From: an uncultured Muribaculum sp.
GTDB lineage: Bacteria; Bacteroidota; Bacteroidia; Bacteroidales; Muribaculaceae
NCBI GenBank assembly: GCA_910589555.1
Contig: CAJUTE010000004.1
Span: 1 to 64,000, forward strand
DNA: 64,000 nt
Reading direction: 5' to 3'
A program made the position numbers and the translations under genes. Positions 52,819-61,813 of the stretch are shown here, one piece after another (the first letter of the stretch is position 1; each line of letters starts with the position of its first letter). The notes beneath the pieces were generated by a model, which did no database searches, was not told the origin of the DNA, and saw nothing but the letters and a program-made list of their open reading frames with translations.

Positions 52819-54528
52819 TTAATAGGCTCCGGTTTGGCGCTTGACAGCCCTGACTGATGCAGCCAGTTGTTTTATCGTGACCCCACCTGAAGATTTATTG
52901 TCTGAAAGTCCAAGGTAGTATCCATTTCTATCTTCGCGAATGCAATACATCGTCACTACTGTGCCATTATTCTTTGAGCTTGAAGTATTGTAAAACGCTC
53001 TCGTCGAGGCTTGCACTCCAACAGAAGACTGCAAATTGCCGGCGATGTGCAGATATACATATTTGCCATTGGTCTTTGACTTGACAAGCGCCACTTTGAC
53101 GCCATTAATATCACGCGCGGGATTCGTTTTAAAATAATAGATGCGGTCATTTGCATCCAATTCAAAGTCCCATCTTGCTCCGGCTCTATTTGCCTCTGAA
53201 TCATTGCTGTCAAGCCACTCTGCATAATGCGCGAGATCAAGAAACTCATTGAAAGTGGGAGTTCTCCATTCATTCCCCCAATTAGAAGAAGCGGCATCAT
53301 GCTCCGGATCTCCTGAGGTCCACTCACCACCATATACTTGGGGCAGATTGCTTCCACCCGATGTATACAATGTGTTTTTGCCCCAGACGGCATATTCTCC
53401 CGGATCATCAATCTTTTTAGCACCGATATTGAATGCACCCCACTTGAGGGGGAGCCCAAGGTCGACCGCGACTTTCGGATATGCATAATCCCTTGACGTG
53501 TTGGTAAGGTCGGCAACAACATAGTCGCCTGCCTTGTATTCGATATCAGCGGTAGCCGTCACATTCCATGTATATTCGTCGCCCCAAGGCAGATTGGTTA
53601 GATAGTCCGGACCATAATCGGGATTATCATTCCTCATCGTGTCTTCGGGATCGAGCGGCATCACCGTGCCGTCGAGCTCATCGTAGGTGAGAAGTTCAAA
53701 CTTCAGCTTCTCCCCATTCTTTATTTCTCCATCGACATCGCCGGCAATCTGACGGATAATGTATGCCGTGAGCACATTGTCCTCATAGCCATCCTTACCA
53801 TACTCACCGACCTTGACAAACGGCTCCGTGTCGTCCTTTGAACCAAGAGTGAGCTTTGTCACCTCTCTGCCCCATGCGTCACCGCTCATCCTGAGCTCCG
53901 ATCCGCCGGGAATATCGAAAATGAAACCTCGGAGCATCACCTTGTAGACCACTGTGTGGGGATGGCTGAATGTGAGCTGATGGTCATGCTTCAGATTGGC
54001 ATCCTTTAGGAACTGCGACCAATATTCAGTGTATCTTTTCGATCCATCCTCACCAAGCTCGTGCTCGGCATATTTCAGATGCTCGGTATTGCCATTTGAC
54101 TTCTGGACGTAGGCTTTCGAGAGAAATTCTTTGGAATCGACATCCACTTCAAGATTGTCACCGCCGGGGAAAACATAGATTGCCTTACCCGACCAATGCT
54201 CCCAGTTGAGGATGTAGCCCTGATGGACAAACACAGTGTGGGATGTGCCGGCACCGGTATTGGCTATGAAGTCATAGTAAGGCTCCGGGTCGTTCATCGA
54301 CGCATCGGGGTAAAGGCGTATGACATCGCCCTCGTCCCACGTCATCTTCAGGTCATGGCTTTCAGGATCCTCCTGATAACTTATCCTTGATTTCACATTG
54401 TCAAGCACGGCAGTTAACGAATAGACATGCTCTTCAGTCTCACCACCTGATTTGGGATCATCGTTGGAGCTGCAAGAAAAAAGAAGCATCGCAGAGGTCA
54501 ACAACACAGGAATATGCTTTAGTATCAT
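52819..54528 (-). CDS. Fimbrillin-like lipoprotein with FISUMP-type C-terminal domain
   Basis: A 569-residue lipoprotein (MLLFSC, Cys19). The N-terminal part (about 30-370) has the Bacteroidales fimbrillin-like style (RISYQEDPESHDLKMTWDEGDVI), with a long set of beta-strands. The C-terminal part (about 380-545) follows the FISUMP/DUF1566 pattern: VDLGLPLKWGAFNIGAK, YAVWGKNTLY, WRTPTFNEFLDLAHY and YLHIAGNLQSS. Such lipoproteins are surface exposed, some as pilus subunits, but no Mfa/Fim cluster is adjacent. Likely a surface adhesin. Confidence 0.78.
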   Translation of the reverse strand: MILKHIPVLLTSAMLLFSCSSNDDPKSGGETEEHVYSLTAVLDNVKSRISYQEDPESHDLKMTWDEGDVIRLYPDASMNDPEPYYDFIANTGAGTSHTVFVHQGYILNWEHWSGKAIYVFPGGDNLEVDVDSKEFLSKAYVQKSNGNTEHLKYAEHELGEDGSKRYTEYWSQFLKDANLKHDHQLTFSHPHTVVYKVMLRGFIFDIPGGSELRMSGDAWGREVTKLTLGSKDDTEPFVKVGEYGKDGYEDNVLTAYIIRQIAGDVDGEIKNGEKLKFELLTYDELDGTVMPLDPEDTMRNDNPDYGPDYLTNLPWGDEYTWNVTATADIEYKAGDYVVADLTNTSRDYAYPKVAVDLGLPLKWGAFNIGAKKIDDPGEYAVWGKNTLYTSGGSNLPQVYGGEWTSGDPEHDAASSNWGNEWRTPTFNEFLDLAHYAEWLDSNDSEANRAGARWDFELDANDRIYYFKTNPARDINGVKVALVKSKTNGKYVYLHIAGNLQSSVGVQASTRAFYNTSSSKNNGTVVTMYCIREDRNGYYLGLSDNKSSGGVTIKQLAASVRAVKRQTGAY

Positions 54529-54742
54529 AATGCGAATTAAAACATTGGTTATAAAAGAAATGCAAGATTATACGCACAAGAGTCTGAACATCATGAGAAT
54601 CAGAGCGGTATGCGACAACCATCCCCTCATCCCGCTGAAGTACAAACAATACCATCCATTGCCGGAGGATTTTACAGATGCAAATCTATGATTTTTATTT
54701 CATCCGCATAATTATTTTTAAGCGAATAAATCTAAATTTTTG
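54529..54742. other. Leader and spacer upstream of the fimbrillin-like gene
   Basis: 214 bp without a convincing gene. The minus-strand -7 box at 54683-54690 implies a leader of about 150 nt for the fimbrillin-like gene. Short frames on both strands are shadows of each other. Confidence 0.4.
54683..54690 (-). promoter_or_regulatory. -7 box of the fimbrillin-like gene
   Basis: Minus-strand TAGATTTG, an exact TAnnTTTG match, about 155 bp before the start at 54528. The -33 element is not obvious. Confidence 0.45.
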
Positions 54743-55801
54743 TTAAAACAGCATGTATGAATAAGCAGCTTCACGGCTCTTGCCCCGGAGTGAGTCATTG
54801 TACAGGCGTAAGCGCGGGATATTGATATAATGGCTTCCGCTTCCACGTTTTATGGGAAATACTTCGGCTTTGCGTTCGTTAACTTCATCGCAAAACCGGC
54901 TGCGCCATGTGGCTGGCTCAGGCTGCATATCCTCAGGAACCGAGTCAAGAGTCACCTTTCGGGCGTAGGAGCATGGCGGATAGCCGAGCACGGTCCACAT
55001 CACCGGGCTCCCGGCGTCGTCGAAGCCGATAGCCACCGAGGCACTCGTGGAACGCCGTGGGATGAAGTCCTGATCCACCATCCACTCATCATCGGTGTCA
55101 AGCATATCCCTGCCGATAAGGGAATGGTAGAAACTCCTCGACAGCACATCGGTGAAAATATATGGGGTCAATGCTTTTTTACCGTCAAGATAAGGCTTGA
55201 GAAGATGCTTTGCCGTATTTTCCCTTATATAGCCGAACCCCTCATCGGGATTGCCCGAATAGGAATAGTTGGTGCGCAGAATCACCCCCGATGGTTCATC
55301 GGCGAGATCATATCTTTTAAATGAATTATCGTCAGTCTCAAAATAAGCTCCGGCACCACCGGCATCGATCACTCCGAAATTAGCCTGCACACCCATAGGT
55401 TTCTGGCACCCGTCAAGAAAGCGCTCAAACTCATCAACCGTACGGCACTTTTTCAATGCAGCCGCCATGATGGCTCCTTCACGGTCCTTATAAGTCGCCG
55501 TGTCGGGGGCAAGATTATAGGACGCAGTGTTCATTATGGCAAATCCCGCTTCATTGACCCCTATCCATGCCTCGGCGAGCAATGAGTCGCCGGCATTGAA
55601 GAGAGCCACGTAGGCAAGCTCGCCGGGAGCTGAGGGCGCCACCTTTGCCACAAAATTGTCGGTAAAATCGGTGTCACGGTTCTTCCATAGCAGAGGCTTG
55701 CCGGTGTCGGTCATCGTTCCGCTCACAATCGCCGATGTACACGCATCGGCAGCCAACACCGCCGCCAACAACCCTATAATGATGAGTCCTATTCTTTTCA
55801 T
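54743..55801 (-). CDS. Ntn-hydrolase (C45/linear amide hydrolase type)
   Basis: A 352-residue exported protein. The hydrophobic signal (MKRIGLIIIGLLAAVLAADA) is followed at once by CTSAIVSGTMTDTGKPLLWKN, the pattern of N-terminal-nucleophile cysteine hydrolases (penicillin V acylase, acyl-CoA:6-APA acyltransferase, C45 peptidase groups). Signal cleavage would expose Cys21 as the catalytic residue. NRDTDF, GVNEAGFAIMNTASYN and the N175/R-type residues of LRTNYSY fit. It probably cleaves a linear amide in the periplasm; bile-salt, lipid or peptide substrates cannot be told apart. Confidence 0.85.
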   Translation of the reverse strand: MKRIGLIIIGLLAAVLAADACTSAIVSGTMTDTGKPLLWKNRDTDFTDNFVAKVAPSAPGELAYVALFNAGDSLLAEAWIGVNEAGFAIMNTASYNLAPDTATYKDREGAIMAAALKKCRTVDEFERFLDGCQKPMGVQANFGVIDAGGAGAYFETDDNSFKRYDLADEPSGVILRTNYSYSGNPDEGFGYIRENTAKHLLKPYLDGKKALTPYIFTDVLSRSFYHSLIGRDMLDTDDEWMVDQDFIPRRSTSASVAIGFDDAGSPVMWTVLGYPPCSYARKVTLDSVPEDMQPEPATWRSRFCDEVNERKAEVFPIKRGSGSHYINIPRLRLYNDSLRGKSREAAYSYMLF

Positions 55802-55822
55802 AAATAATTCATGTTAATACCG

Positions 55823-55830
55823 CAAAGTTA
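55823..55830 (-). promoter_or_regulatory. -7 box of the Ntn-hydrolase gene
   Basis: Minus-strand TAACTTTG, 22 bp before the start codon. It lies 23 bp from the plus-strand prmA -7 box, so the two promoters are packed back to back. Confidence 0.5.
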
Positions 55831-55852
55831 AAAAATCTATGGAACTTATTCG

Positions 55853-55860
55853 TATCTTTG
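55853..55860 (+). promoter_or_regulatory. -7 box of prmA
   Basis: TATCTTTG, an exact TAnnTTTG match, 28 bp before the prmA start codon. Confidence 0.55.
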
Positions 55861-55888
55861 TGCGACTAATAAGAAAAAACATAACTCA

Positions 55889-56737
55889 ATGAACGATTAC
55901 GTAGAAGCAAGATTTGACATATCACCTTGCGATGAAACCTCGACCGATCTGCTTGCCGCTTTATTGTGCGAAAAAGGATATGAAAGCTTCGTGCCCGACG
56001 AAACCGGACTTACAGCATACGTGAAACAGGAACTATTTGATGCCGACGCATTCAAGGAGGTAGTGAATGACTTCCCGATGGAAGCGGTCATCGATGTAAA
56101 GTGGACCACCGTGGAAGGCAGGGACTGGAATGCCGAGTGGGAGAAAAACTATTTCCAACCTATAGTGGTCGACGACGCGTGTGTGATCCACAGCTCATTC
56201 CACAAGGATATCCCGTCGATGCCCTACGATATAGTGATCGATCCCAAAATGGCATTCGGCACCGGACACCATCAGACCACATCGCTCATCATACGCCGCC
56301 TGCTGCAACTGCCCCTTGAAGGCAAGCGAGTAATCGACATGGGCACCGGCACAGGAATCCTCGCCATTCTCGCCGCAATGCGCGGAGCCACTAAGATTGA
56401 CGCAATCGAAATCGATGAATTTGCTCATGTGAACGCTGTTGAAAATGTGAAAATAAACAATCACCCGGAGATCAACGTAATCCTCGGCGATGCATCGGCG
56501 CTTGAATCGCTCGACAATGCCGACTTCTTCATCGCCAACATCAACCGCAATATCATCACCGGCGATTTAAAATCCTACACCGCTCGTCTTAACCCCGGAG
56601 GCATCATGCTGCTGAGCGGATTCTACGAAAACGACATACCGGTGATCATGGAGGAGGCTGTAAAATACGGGCTGAAAGAATCAGGACATACCACTTGCGA
56701 CAACTGGGCTTGCCTCCAACTCACCACCGAAGCTTAG
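55889..56737 (+). CDS. prmA: Ribosomal protein L11 methyltransferase
   Basis: A 282-residue SAM-dependent enzyme trimethylating L11. The N-terminal L11-binding part contains EARFDISPCDETSTD. The methyltransferase fold has DPKMAFGTGHHQTTSL, DMGTGTGILAILAAMRGA, and IANINRNIITGDLKSYT in the place of the usual NIL motif. Cytosolic. It is 45 bp from the ABC pair, probably transcribed with it. Confidence 0.96.
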   Translation: MNDYVEARFDISPCDETSTDLLAALLCEKGYESFVPDETGLTAYVKQELFDADAFKEVVNDFPMEAVIDVKWTTVEGRDWNAEWEKNYFQPIVVDDACVIHSSFHKDIPSMPYDIVIDPKMAFGTGHHQTTSLIIRRLLQLPLEGKRVIDMGTGTGILAILAAMRGATKIDAIEIDEFAHVNAVENVKINNHPEINVILGDASALESLDNADFFIANINRNIITGDLKSYTARLNPGGIMLLSGFYENDIPVIMEEAVKYGLKESGHTTCDNWACLQLTTEA

Positions 56738-56782
56738 ACAGAAAGGCTCCAAATCAACATTACCACAATACAGATACCAAAA

Positions 56783-57697
56783 ATGGACATTATCACTGTT
56801 AACGATGTGGTCAAGGACTATTCGGGACACCGCGCTCTTGACCATGTGAACCTCAACATCGAGGAGGGGTGTGTATATGGACTGCTCGGCCCCAACGGCG
56901 CCGGGAAGACATCTCTCATACGTATCCTCAACCAGATCACGCGCCCCGACTCGGGCGAAGTGCTGCTCAACGGCAAGCCTATGACCCAGGAAGACGTGAT
57001 GCACATAGGCTACCTTCCGGAAGAACGCGGGCTCTACAAAAAGATGAAAGTGCTCGACCACATAGTGTTTTTAGGGAGAATAAAGGGTATGTCGAAAAAT
57101 GATGCCATCAAATCGGCAAATGAATGGCTCGACCGAATGAATCTCTGCGAATGGAGCAACAAGAAGATCGAGGCTCTTTCCAAAGGCATGGCGCAAAAAG
57201 TGCAATTCATCTCCACTGTGGTACACAATCCCAAACTACTTATATTTGACGAGCCGTTTTCAGGATTTGACCCGGTGAACACCGAGCAGCTCAAACAAGA
57301 GATCCTGCGATTAAATCAGAACGGCGCCACAATACTGTTCTCAACCCACAATATGGCGTCGGTCGAGGAGGTGTGTCACAACTTCTCCCTCATCAACCAC
57401 TCGCAGGTGGTGCTACAAGGCAATGTCAACGACATACGTCGTCAATTTGCCAAGCATCTGTATCGCATCCACATCGCCGAACCGGTGCTCGCACCCGACG
57501 ATTCACTTTTCGCCATTGAGTCGGTTTCGCCCCATCGCCTCGGGGGAAGTAACGCCACAATCAGGCTCAATCCCGGAGTGGAAATAAAAAATGCGATCAA
57601 CGCACTGAACAACAACTATACGCTCATGGGATTTGAAGAGATTCTACCGTCCATGCACGAAATATTTATCGAAACAGTCACATCCTCCAATGAATAA
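56783..57697 (+). CDS. ABC transporter ATP-binding protein (NatA-like)
   Basis: A 304-residue ATPase with Walker A (GPNGAGKTS), signature LSKGMAQKVQ, Walker B LLIFDEPFSG and a C-terminal DUF4162-type domain after residue 215. It pairs with the NatB-like permease that overlaps its stop by 8 bp. Together they resemble NatAB-type exporters of sodium or small peptides/drugs; the real substrate is not known. Confidence 0.93.
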   Translation: MDIITVNDVVKDYSGHRALDHVNLNIEEGCVYGLLGPNGAGKTSLIRILNQITRPDSGEVLLNGKPMTQEDVMHIGYLPEERGLYKKMKVLDHIVFLGRIKGMSKNDAIKSANEWLDRMNLCEWSNKKIEALSKGMAQKVQFISTVVHNPKLLIFDEPFSGFDPVNTEQLKQEILRLNQNGATILFSTHNMASVEEVCHNFSLINHSQVVLQGNVNDIRRQFAKHLYRIHIAEPVLAPDDSLFAIESVSPHRLGGSNATIRLNPGVEIKNAINALNNNYTLMGFEEILPSMHEIFIETVTSSNE

Positions 57698-58991
57698 AAA
57701 CAGATTTTTTCTAATAGTCGAGCGTGAATACAAGGCTATCGTAGCAAAGAAATCATTCATCCTTGTCACGCTTCTTGCCCCGATACTCATGATAGGGCTT
57801 ATGCTTGTGCCGGCACTCCTCATGGACATGAACAGTTCCGACGCGCGCCTCGTGTCGATCGTGGATATGTCAGGGAAATACGGCAAAGACTTCAAGGACA
57901 CTGACGACTACAAATTCCAAGTTCTTGAAAACACTCCCATCGACAAGATAAAACAGCAGTATGAGAAAGCCGACGGTGACATATATGCCATCCTTGTGAT
58001 TCCGGCAAATGTGGAGACTACGCACCAGGTCAACATCTATTCCGACAATCCGGTGAAGATGTCGTTGAACAATGAGGTCGAGGATGTGCTCGAAAAGAGT
58101 CTTTCCGATGCAAAAATCAGCTCCTACGACATCCCCGGACTTGCTGATATCATCGAAAAAAGCCAGATTTCAGTGTCGGTCAAGAGCCACACTTGGGATG
58201 AAGAGGGCGAAAGCGTGTCGTCAAGCACCCTGTCGATGATAATCGGCATGGCTCTCGCCATGCTCACCTATGTATTCGTGCTCATGTATGGCGCGATGAT
58301 CATGAGCTCGGTGGTCGAGGATAAAACCAACCGCATTGTGGAAGTGATAGTGAGCTCCTGCCGTCCGCTTGAGTTGATGCTTGGCAAAATTGTAAGCATC
58401 GCCTTGGTGGGGCTAACCCAGATAGCCGTGTGGTCAATATTTGTAGGCATAGGATTGTTCGCACTCTCAGCCATAGGTTTCACTTCATCACCTGCCGACA
58501 CGGCACAACTTCAGGGCGAGATGGCTCAGCTACCCATTTCGGAGGGCGAAGAGATAGTACAGGCTATACTTGGAGTCGACTGGGGCAAGCTGCTGTTCAT
58601 TTTCGTTCTTTATTTCATAGGAGGATACTTGCTCTATGCATCGCTTTTCGCCGGCTTCGGATCAGCAGTCGACCAACAGAGCGATGCCAACCAGTTCATG
58701 ACTCCCGTCATGATGATCATCATCCTCGCCCTTCTTATAGGAGAAGGATGTATGCAGGACCCCGACGGAACCCTTGGCGTGATATGCTCATTCATCCCGT
58801 TCACCTCACCGATTGTGATGATGATACGTCTGCCTTACGATGTTCCGGCATGGGAAATAGCCACGAGCGTACTACTGTTGTATGGCACCGCCTTTCTTTT
58901 CACATTCTTCGCTTCCCGCATTTACCGCACAGGAATCCTGATGTATGGCAGAAAGGTCACTTTCAAAGAACTACTAAAATGGGCTCGATAA
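57690..58991 (+). CDS. ABC transporter permease (NatB/ABC-2 type)
   Basis: A 433-residue membrane protein. One helix near the N-terminus (residues 20-45) precedes a large extracytoplasmic loop (about 45-195), followed by five more helices (about 200-420), the ABC-2/NatB topology. MNKNRFFLIVEREYKAIVAKK is the real start, overlapping the ATPase gene by 8 bp; the longer frame from 57633 is rejected. Its last codons form one arm of the terminator hairpin. Confidence 0.93.
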   Translation: MNKNRFFLIVEREYKAIVAKKSFILVTLLAPILMIGLMLVPALLMDMNSSDARLVSIVDMSGKYGKDFKDTDDYKFQVLENTPIDKIKQQYEKADGDIYAILVIPANVETTHQVNIYSDNPVKMSLNNEVEDVLEKSLSDAKISSYDIPGLADIIEKSQISVSVKSHTWDEEGESVSSSTLSMIIGMALAMLTYVFVLMYGAMIMSSVVEDKTNRIVEVIVSSCRPLELMLGKIVSIALVGLTQIAVWSIFVGIGLFALSAIGFTSSPADTAQLQGEMAQLPISEGEEIVQAILGVDWGKLLFIFVLYFIGGYLLYASLFAGFGSAVDQQSDANQFMTPVMMIIILALLIGEGCMQDPDGTLGVICSFIPFTSPIVMMIRLPYDVPAWEIATSVLLLYGTAFLFTFFASRIYRTGILMYGRKVTFKELLKWAR

Positions 58992-59005
58992 TCGAGCCCA
59001 TTTTT
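58980..59005. terminator. Terminator spanning the permease stop codon
   Basis: TGGGCTCGA-TAA-TCGAGCCCA (58980-59000), a 9-bp perfect stem whose loop is the TAA stop codon, followed by TTTTTCTTT. It is palindromic and also ends the facing esterase gene. Confidence 0.9.
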
Positions 59006-59014
59006 CTTTATCAT

Positions 59015-61510
59015 CTATTTGCCTCCTGACACCACTATATTGCGGATAACCGCCTGAGTGGGTATGCCGGTGGATTTAAGCCTGAGAGTGAGTTTATGCG
59101 GCACTGAGTCATCAAGCTCCTCGGCGAGCAGATGCAGCCACGGAATATAAAGATTATGGCTCCAAGCCGTGTTGGTGTCGATCTCCTTGAACGGCGCATC
59201 GTCAATCTTATATTCAAGCACTCCGGAACGTGGTCCGCACGCCATGAACAGCCCTACAGCGCTTCCGGTGAAAGGCACCGTAAACGTGGCTCCTGGCACT
59301 GTGGAGTGTAACATAGGCACATTCACAAATCCCGGACGTGTCTTTGCCTTATCATCGGGCTTCCATGAATCGGAGAAGCTCCATCCGTTCTTAACTTTCA
59401 CACTTTTCATATCTACATATTTCCCGTCGACAAAGCTGAACTTGTCGAGCAGCTGCGGAATTTCGTGTGCATTAAGAGCCCGAACAGAATCATTCCACAT
59501 TGTGTCAAAGAGGTCATTTATAGCTGCCGCATAATACTTATGTCCTTCCCACGATGGATGAATTCCGCCAAACTCTTTCCACGTGAATTCACCACGGTTG
59601 ATGCGCTCCGAAACCTCTCCGGCACAGTTTATCGAGGGGATAAGATAATGATTTGCCACACGGTCATGATTCATAATCACATCAGGCACCTGACCCTTGG
59701 CAAACATATCGATGAACTTGTCATGAATAAAATGCAGCATGACTATGTCGGTGTATGGATTTGCCTCAAGGGCATGACGCACCACACCCTCCATGCCTCT
59801 CACCTGCTGCTCAGGGGTGAAACCGTTTCCATAATCGTTCACCACGCCTTCGATGAACATGAGGTCGACGGGACCGGCGGAGAGCACATCGGCAGCCATA
59901 CGGAAAGCATGAGGTGTAGTTCCGGCTGATGGAAGCCCCTGCTCCACAAATTCAAATTCCGCGTCAGGGAATCGTTGCTGAAGCTGCTCCTTGATCATGT
60001 CACGCCACCCTTTCATGTGGGTTATCGAACCGCCGAAGAATACCACTCTGCCTTTCTTCTCTTTCTCAAATCTTACGAGCGAGTTCTGCAATGATCCTCT
60101 TGCAACATATTTCTGATGAGACTTGAACTCAGGAGTGTGGCTTACAACGAAATCTACAATCGCCTCCGGATTTTCAAGCCCGTGAGGATGATGGTCGGCA
60201 CCCGGTTTCATTATAAGCCTTATAGGACCGCCAAGCCTCACATACTCGTCGCGGAGCAGCTTCATATTGTCGGCAAACGGCACGACTTTATCGGAATCGC
60301 CACACACGGCGAGGATGGGCACCCGGTTTTCAGCCAAGGGGCGCAGATTGTGAATAGGATTGCCATTGAACGATTCAGGAGCAGGATTCTCAATACCCCA
60401 CAAGGATGTGAACTCATTCCATTCTTTTGCACGTCCCTTACCCGGCCAGCTGAAAATGTCGCACACCGGATTGTCGAGATACAGCGACGCTACCTTCTGG
60501 GGATTGGCGGCAGCCCATCGCAGAGCATAATAACCGCCACGGCTCAACCCTTCGAGAGCAACCTTAGGCGAAAATCCATAGAGCGACACCATGCTGTTGT
60601 AGAAATCGGTTCCCGCCTTGATCGATGACGGACAGCCATACTCATGCGTCATGTTATGATACACCACATGAAATCCCTTCTTCAACAGAGCCTCGTCAGC
60701 ATTGGCAAACGCGCCGAAAAAAGCCGGTCGCCATATCCACGGATTTCCTTCAAGAGCTTTCTCTGGAACTACCACCACTACATCACGGTTCTTGTATTTG
60801 AAATCATAGCGGTCATATCCCTTCCAACTGCTTTTAAAGCCGGGGAAAGGCTGAGTGACGTGAGTCTTCTTTTCACCGGTCAATGCCGTGTAGATAGTCT
60901 CAGCGATGACTTTGGCACCCTTTTCATTAGGATGCAGAGCATCGGCAAAACCGTCAGCCATACCCATCGTGGGGGTATGCAAGTCAATGGTCGCGGCATG
61001 GAGTTTTTTAGCCGCCTTATCAATCATCGGAATCAATTCGGCTGTAAGCACTCTCTCGCGCGGTTGCATCTTGTCGGTATAGATTGTAACCGGATAACAC
61101 AGATAAACCCTCACCGAAGGATTGTTTTTACGAAAACTGTTGACAAGCTCCGTCATATCGTTGATAAAATCACCCTTGTATTTCCACACCACCGGATTTG
61201 TGTCATTAGTCCCGAGCTTCACCAACAGGACATCAGGGTTATAATCCAACGCCTGTTGGAACGCATTCTCACTCATATAAGACTTTCCCCGGCGAATCAT
61301 GGTTTTGGCGCTTACTCCAAAATTACGCACTTCATAATCCGGACCAAGCATTTGTGACAGCATCATCGGATAGCTGTCTTTCTCTCGGTTGGCAACACCC
61401 ACCCCATAGGTTATACTGTTGCCGATACATGCCACTTTCGTCGGCTGACCGGCATACACCGACAGTGCCGACAGGGCTAAAATTACTAATAGCAGAATTC
61501 TGTTCTTCAT
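59015..61510 (-). CDS. Three-domain esterase (SGNH - alpha/beta hydrolase - SGNH)
   Basis: An 831-residue secreted protein with signal MKNRILLLVILALSALSVYA. Domain 1 (about 25-220) is SGNH/GDSL (VACIGNSITYG, GTNDTNP, DALHPNEKG). Domain 2 (about 230-465) is an alpha/beta hydrolase (GLSRGGYYALRW, GDSDKVVPF, GADHHPHGL). Domain 3 (about 485-700) is a second SGNH (FFGGSITHMKGW, GVVNDYG, GGIHPSWEGH). The tail (about 700-831) is a beta-sandwich, perhaps carbohydrate binding. It likely removes acetyl groups from several positions of complex polysaccharides. Start at the Met at 61510 since the -7 box is inside the longer frame. Confidence 0.88.
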   Translation of the reverse strand: MKNRILLLVILALSALSVYAGQPTKVACIGNSITYGVGVANREKDSYPMMLSQMLGPDYEVRNFGVSAKTMIRRGKSYMSENAFQQALDYNPDVLLVKLGTNDTNPVVWKYKGDFINDMTELVNSFRKNNPSVRVYLCYPVTIYTDKMQPRERVLTAELIPMIDKAAKKLHAATIDLHTPTMGMADGFADALHPNEKGAKVIAETIYTALTGEKKTHVTQPFPGFKSSWKGYDRYDFKYKNRDVVVVVPEKALEGNPWIWRPAFFGAFANADEALLKKGFHVVYHNMTHEYGCPSSIKAGTDFYNSMVSLYGFSPKVALEGLSRGGYYALRWAAANPQKVASLYLDNPVCDIFSWPGKGRAKEWNEFTSLWGIENPAPESFNGNPIHNLRPLAENRVPILAVCGDSDKVVPFADNMKLLRDEYVRLGGPIRLIMKPGADHHPHGLENPEAIVDFVVSHTPEFKSHQKYVARGSLQNSLVRFEKEKKGRVVFFGGSITHMKGWRDMIKEQLQQRFPDAEFEFVEQGLPSAGTTPHAFRMAADVLSAGPVDLMFIEGVVNDYGNGFTPEQQVRGMEGVVRHALEANPYTDIVMLHFIHDKFIDMFAKGQVPDVIMNHDRVANHYLIPSINCAGEVSERINRGEFTWKEFGGIHPSWEGHKYYAAAINDLFDTMWNDSVRALNAHEIPQLLDKFSFVDGKYVDMKSVKVKNGWSFSDSWKPDDKAKTRPGFVNVPMLHSTVPGATFTVPFTGSAVGLFMACGPRSGVLEYKIDDAPFKEIDTNTAWSHNLYIPWLHLLAEELDDSVPHKLTLRLKSTGIPTQAVIRNIVVSGGK

Positions 61511-61530
61511 GTGATATAATATTTTAAGTT

Positions 61531-61538
61531 CAAAGTTA
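61531..61538 (-). promoter_or_regulatory. -7 box of the three-domain esterase
   Basis: Minus-strand TAACTTTG, 20 bp before the start at 61510. It excludes the longer open frame beginning at 61576. Confidence 0.5.
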
Positions 61539-61746
61539 AGGTTTAGAGTGCTAACCATCTTTAAATAGAATCCCATTTATTATAAAAAATATTCTCAGAC
61601 TCCATATTATAGCCAATACACCCCCAAATTTATCGCCCATGCCGGCAGCCTGCTCTCAAACAAGCGAAAATGCTTCCCAAAATTTCAAATTTGTGCATTT
61701 ACGCATATTATTAATTACAAAATATCACAATTAAATAGCAAAACGC

Positions 61747-61777
61747 TTGATAATATCGCCAATTCATGCTAATTTTG
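61747..61777 (+). promoter_or_regulatory. Promoter of leuA
   Basis: TTG (61747-61749), 20-bp spacer, TAATTTTG (61770-61777). The predicted leader is about 30-35 nt. The longer frame from 61766 would start inside this box. Confidence 0.65.
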
Positions 61778-61813
61778 CAGCTTATTCTGAAAAAACAAAA
61801 AAATATAACATAT

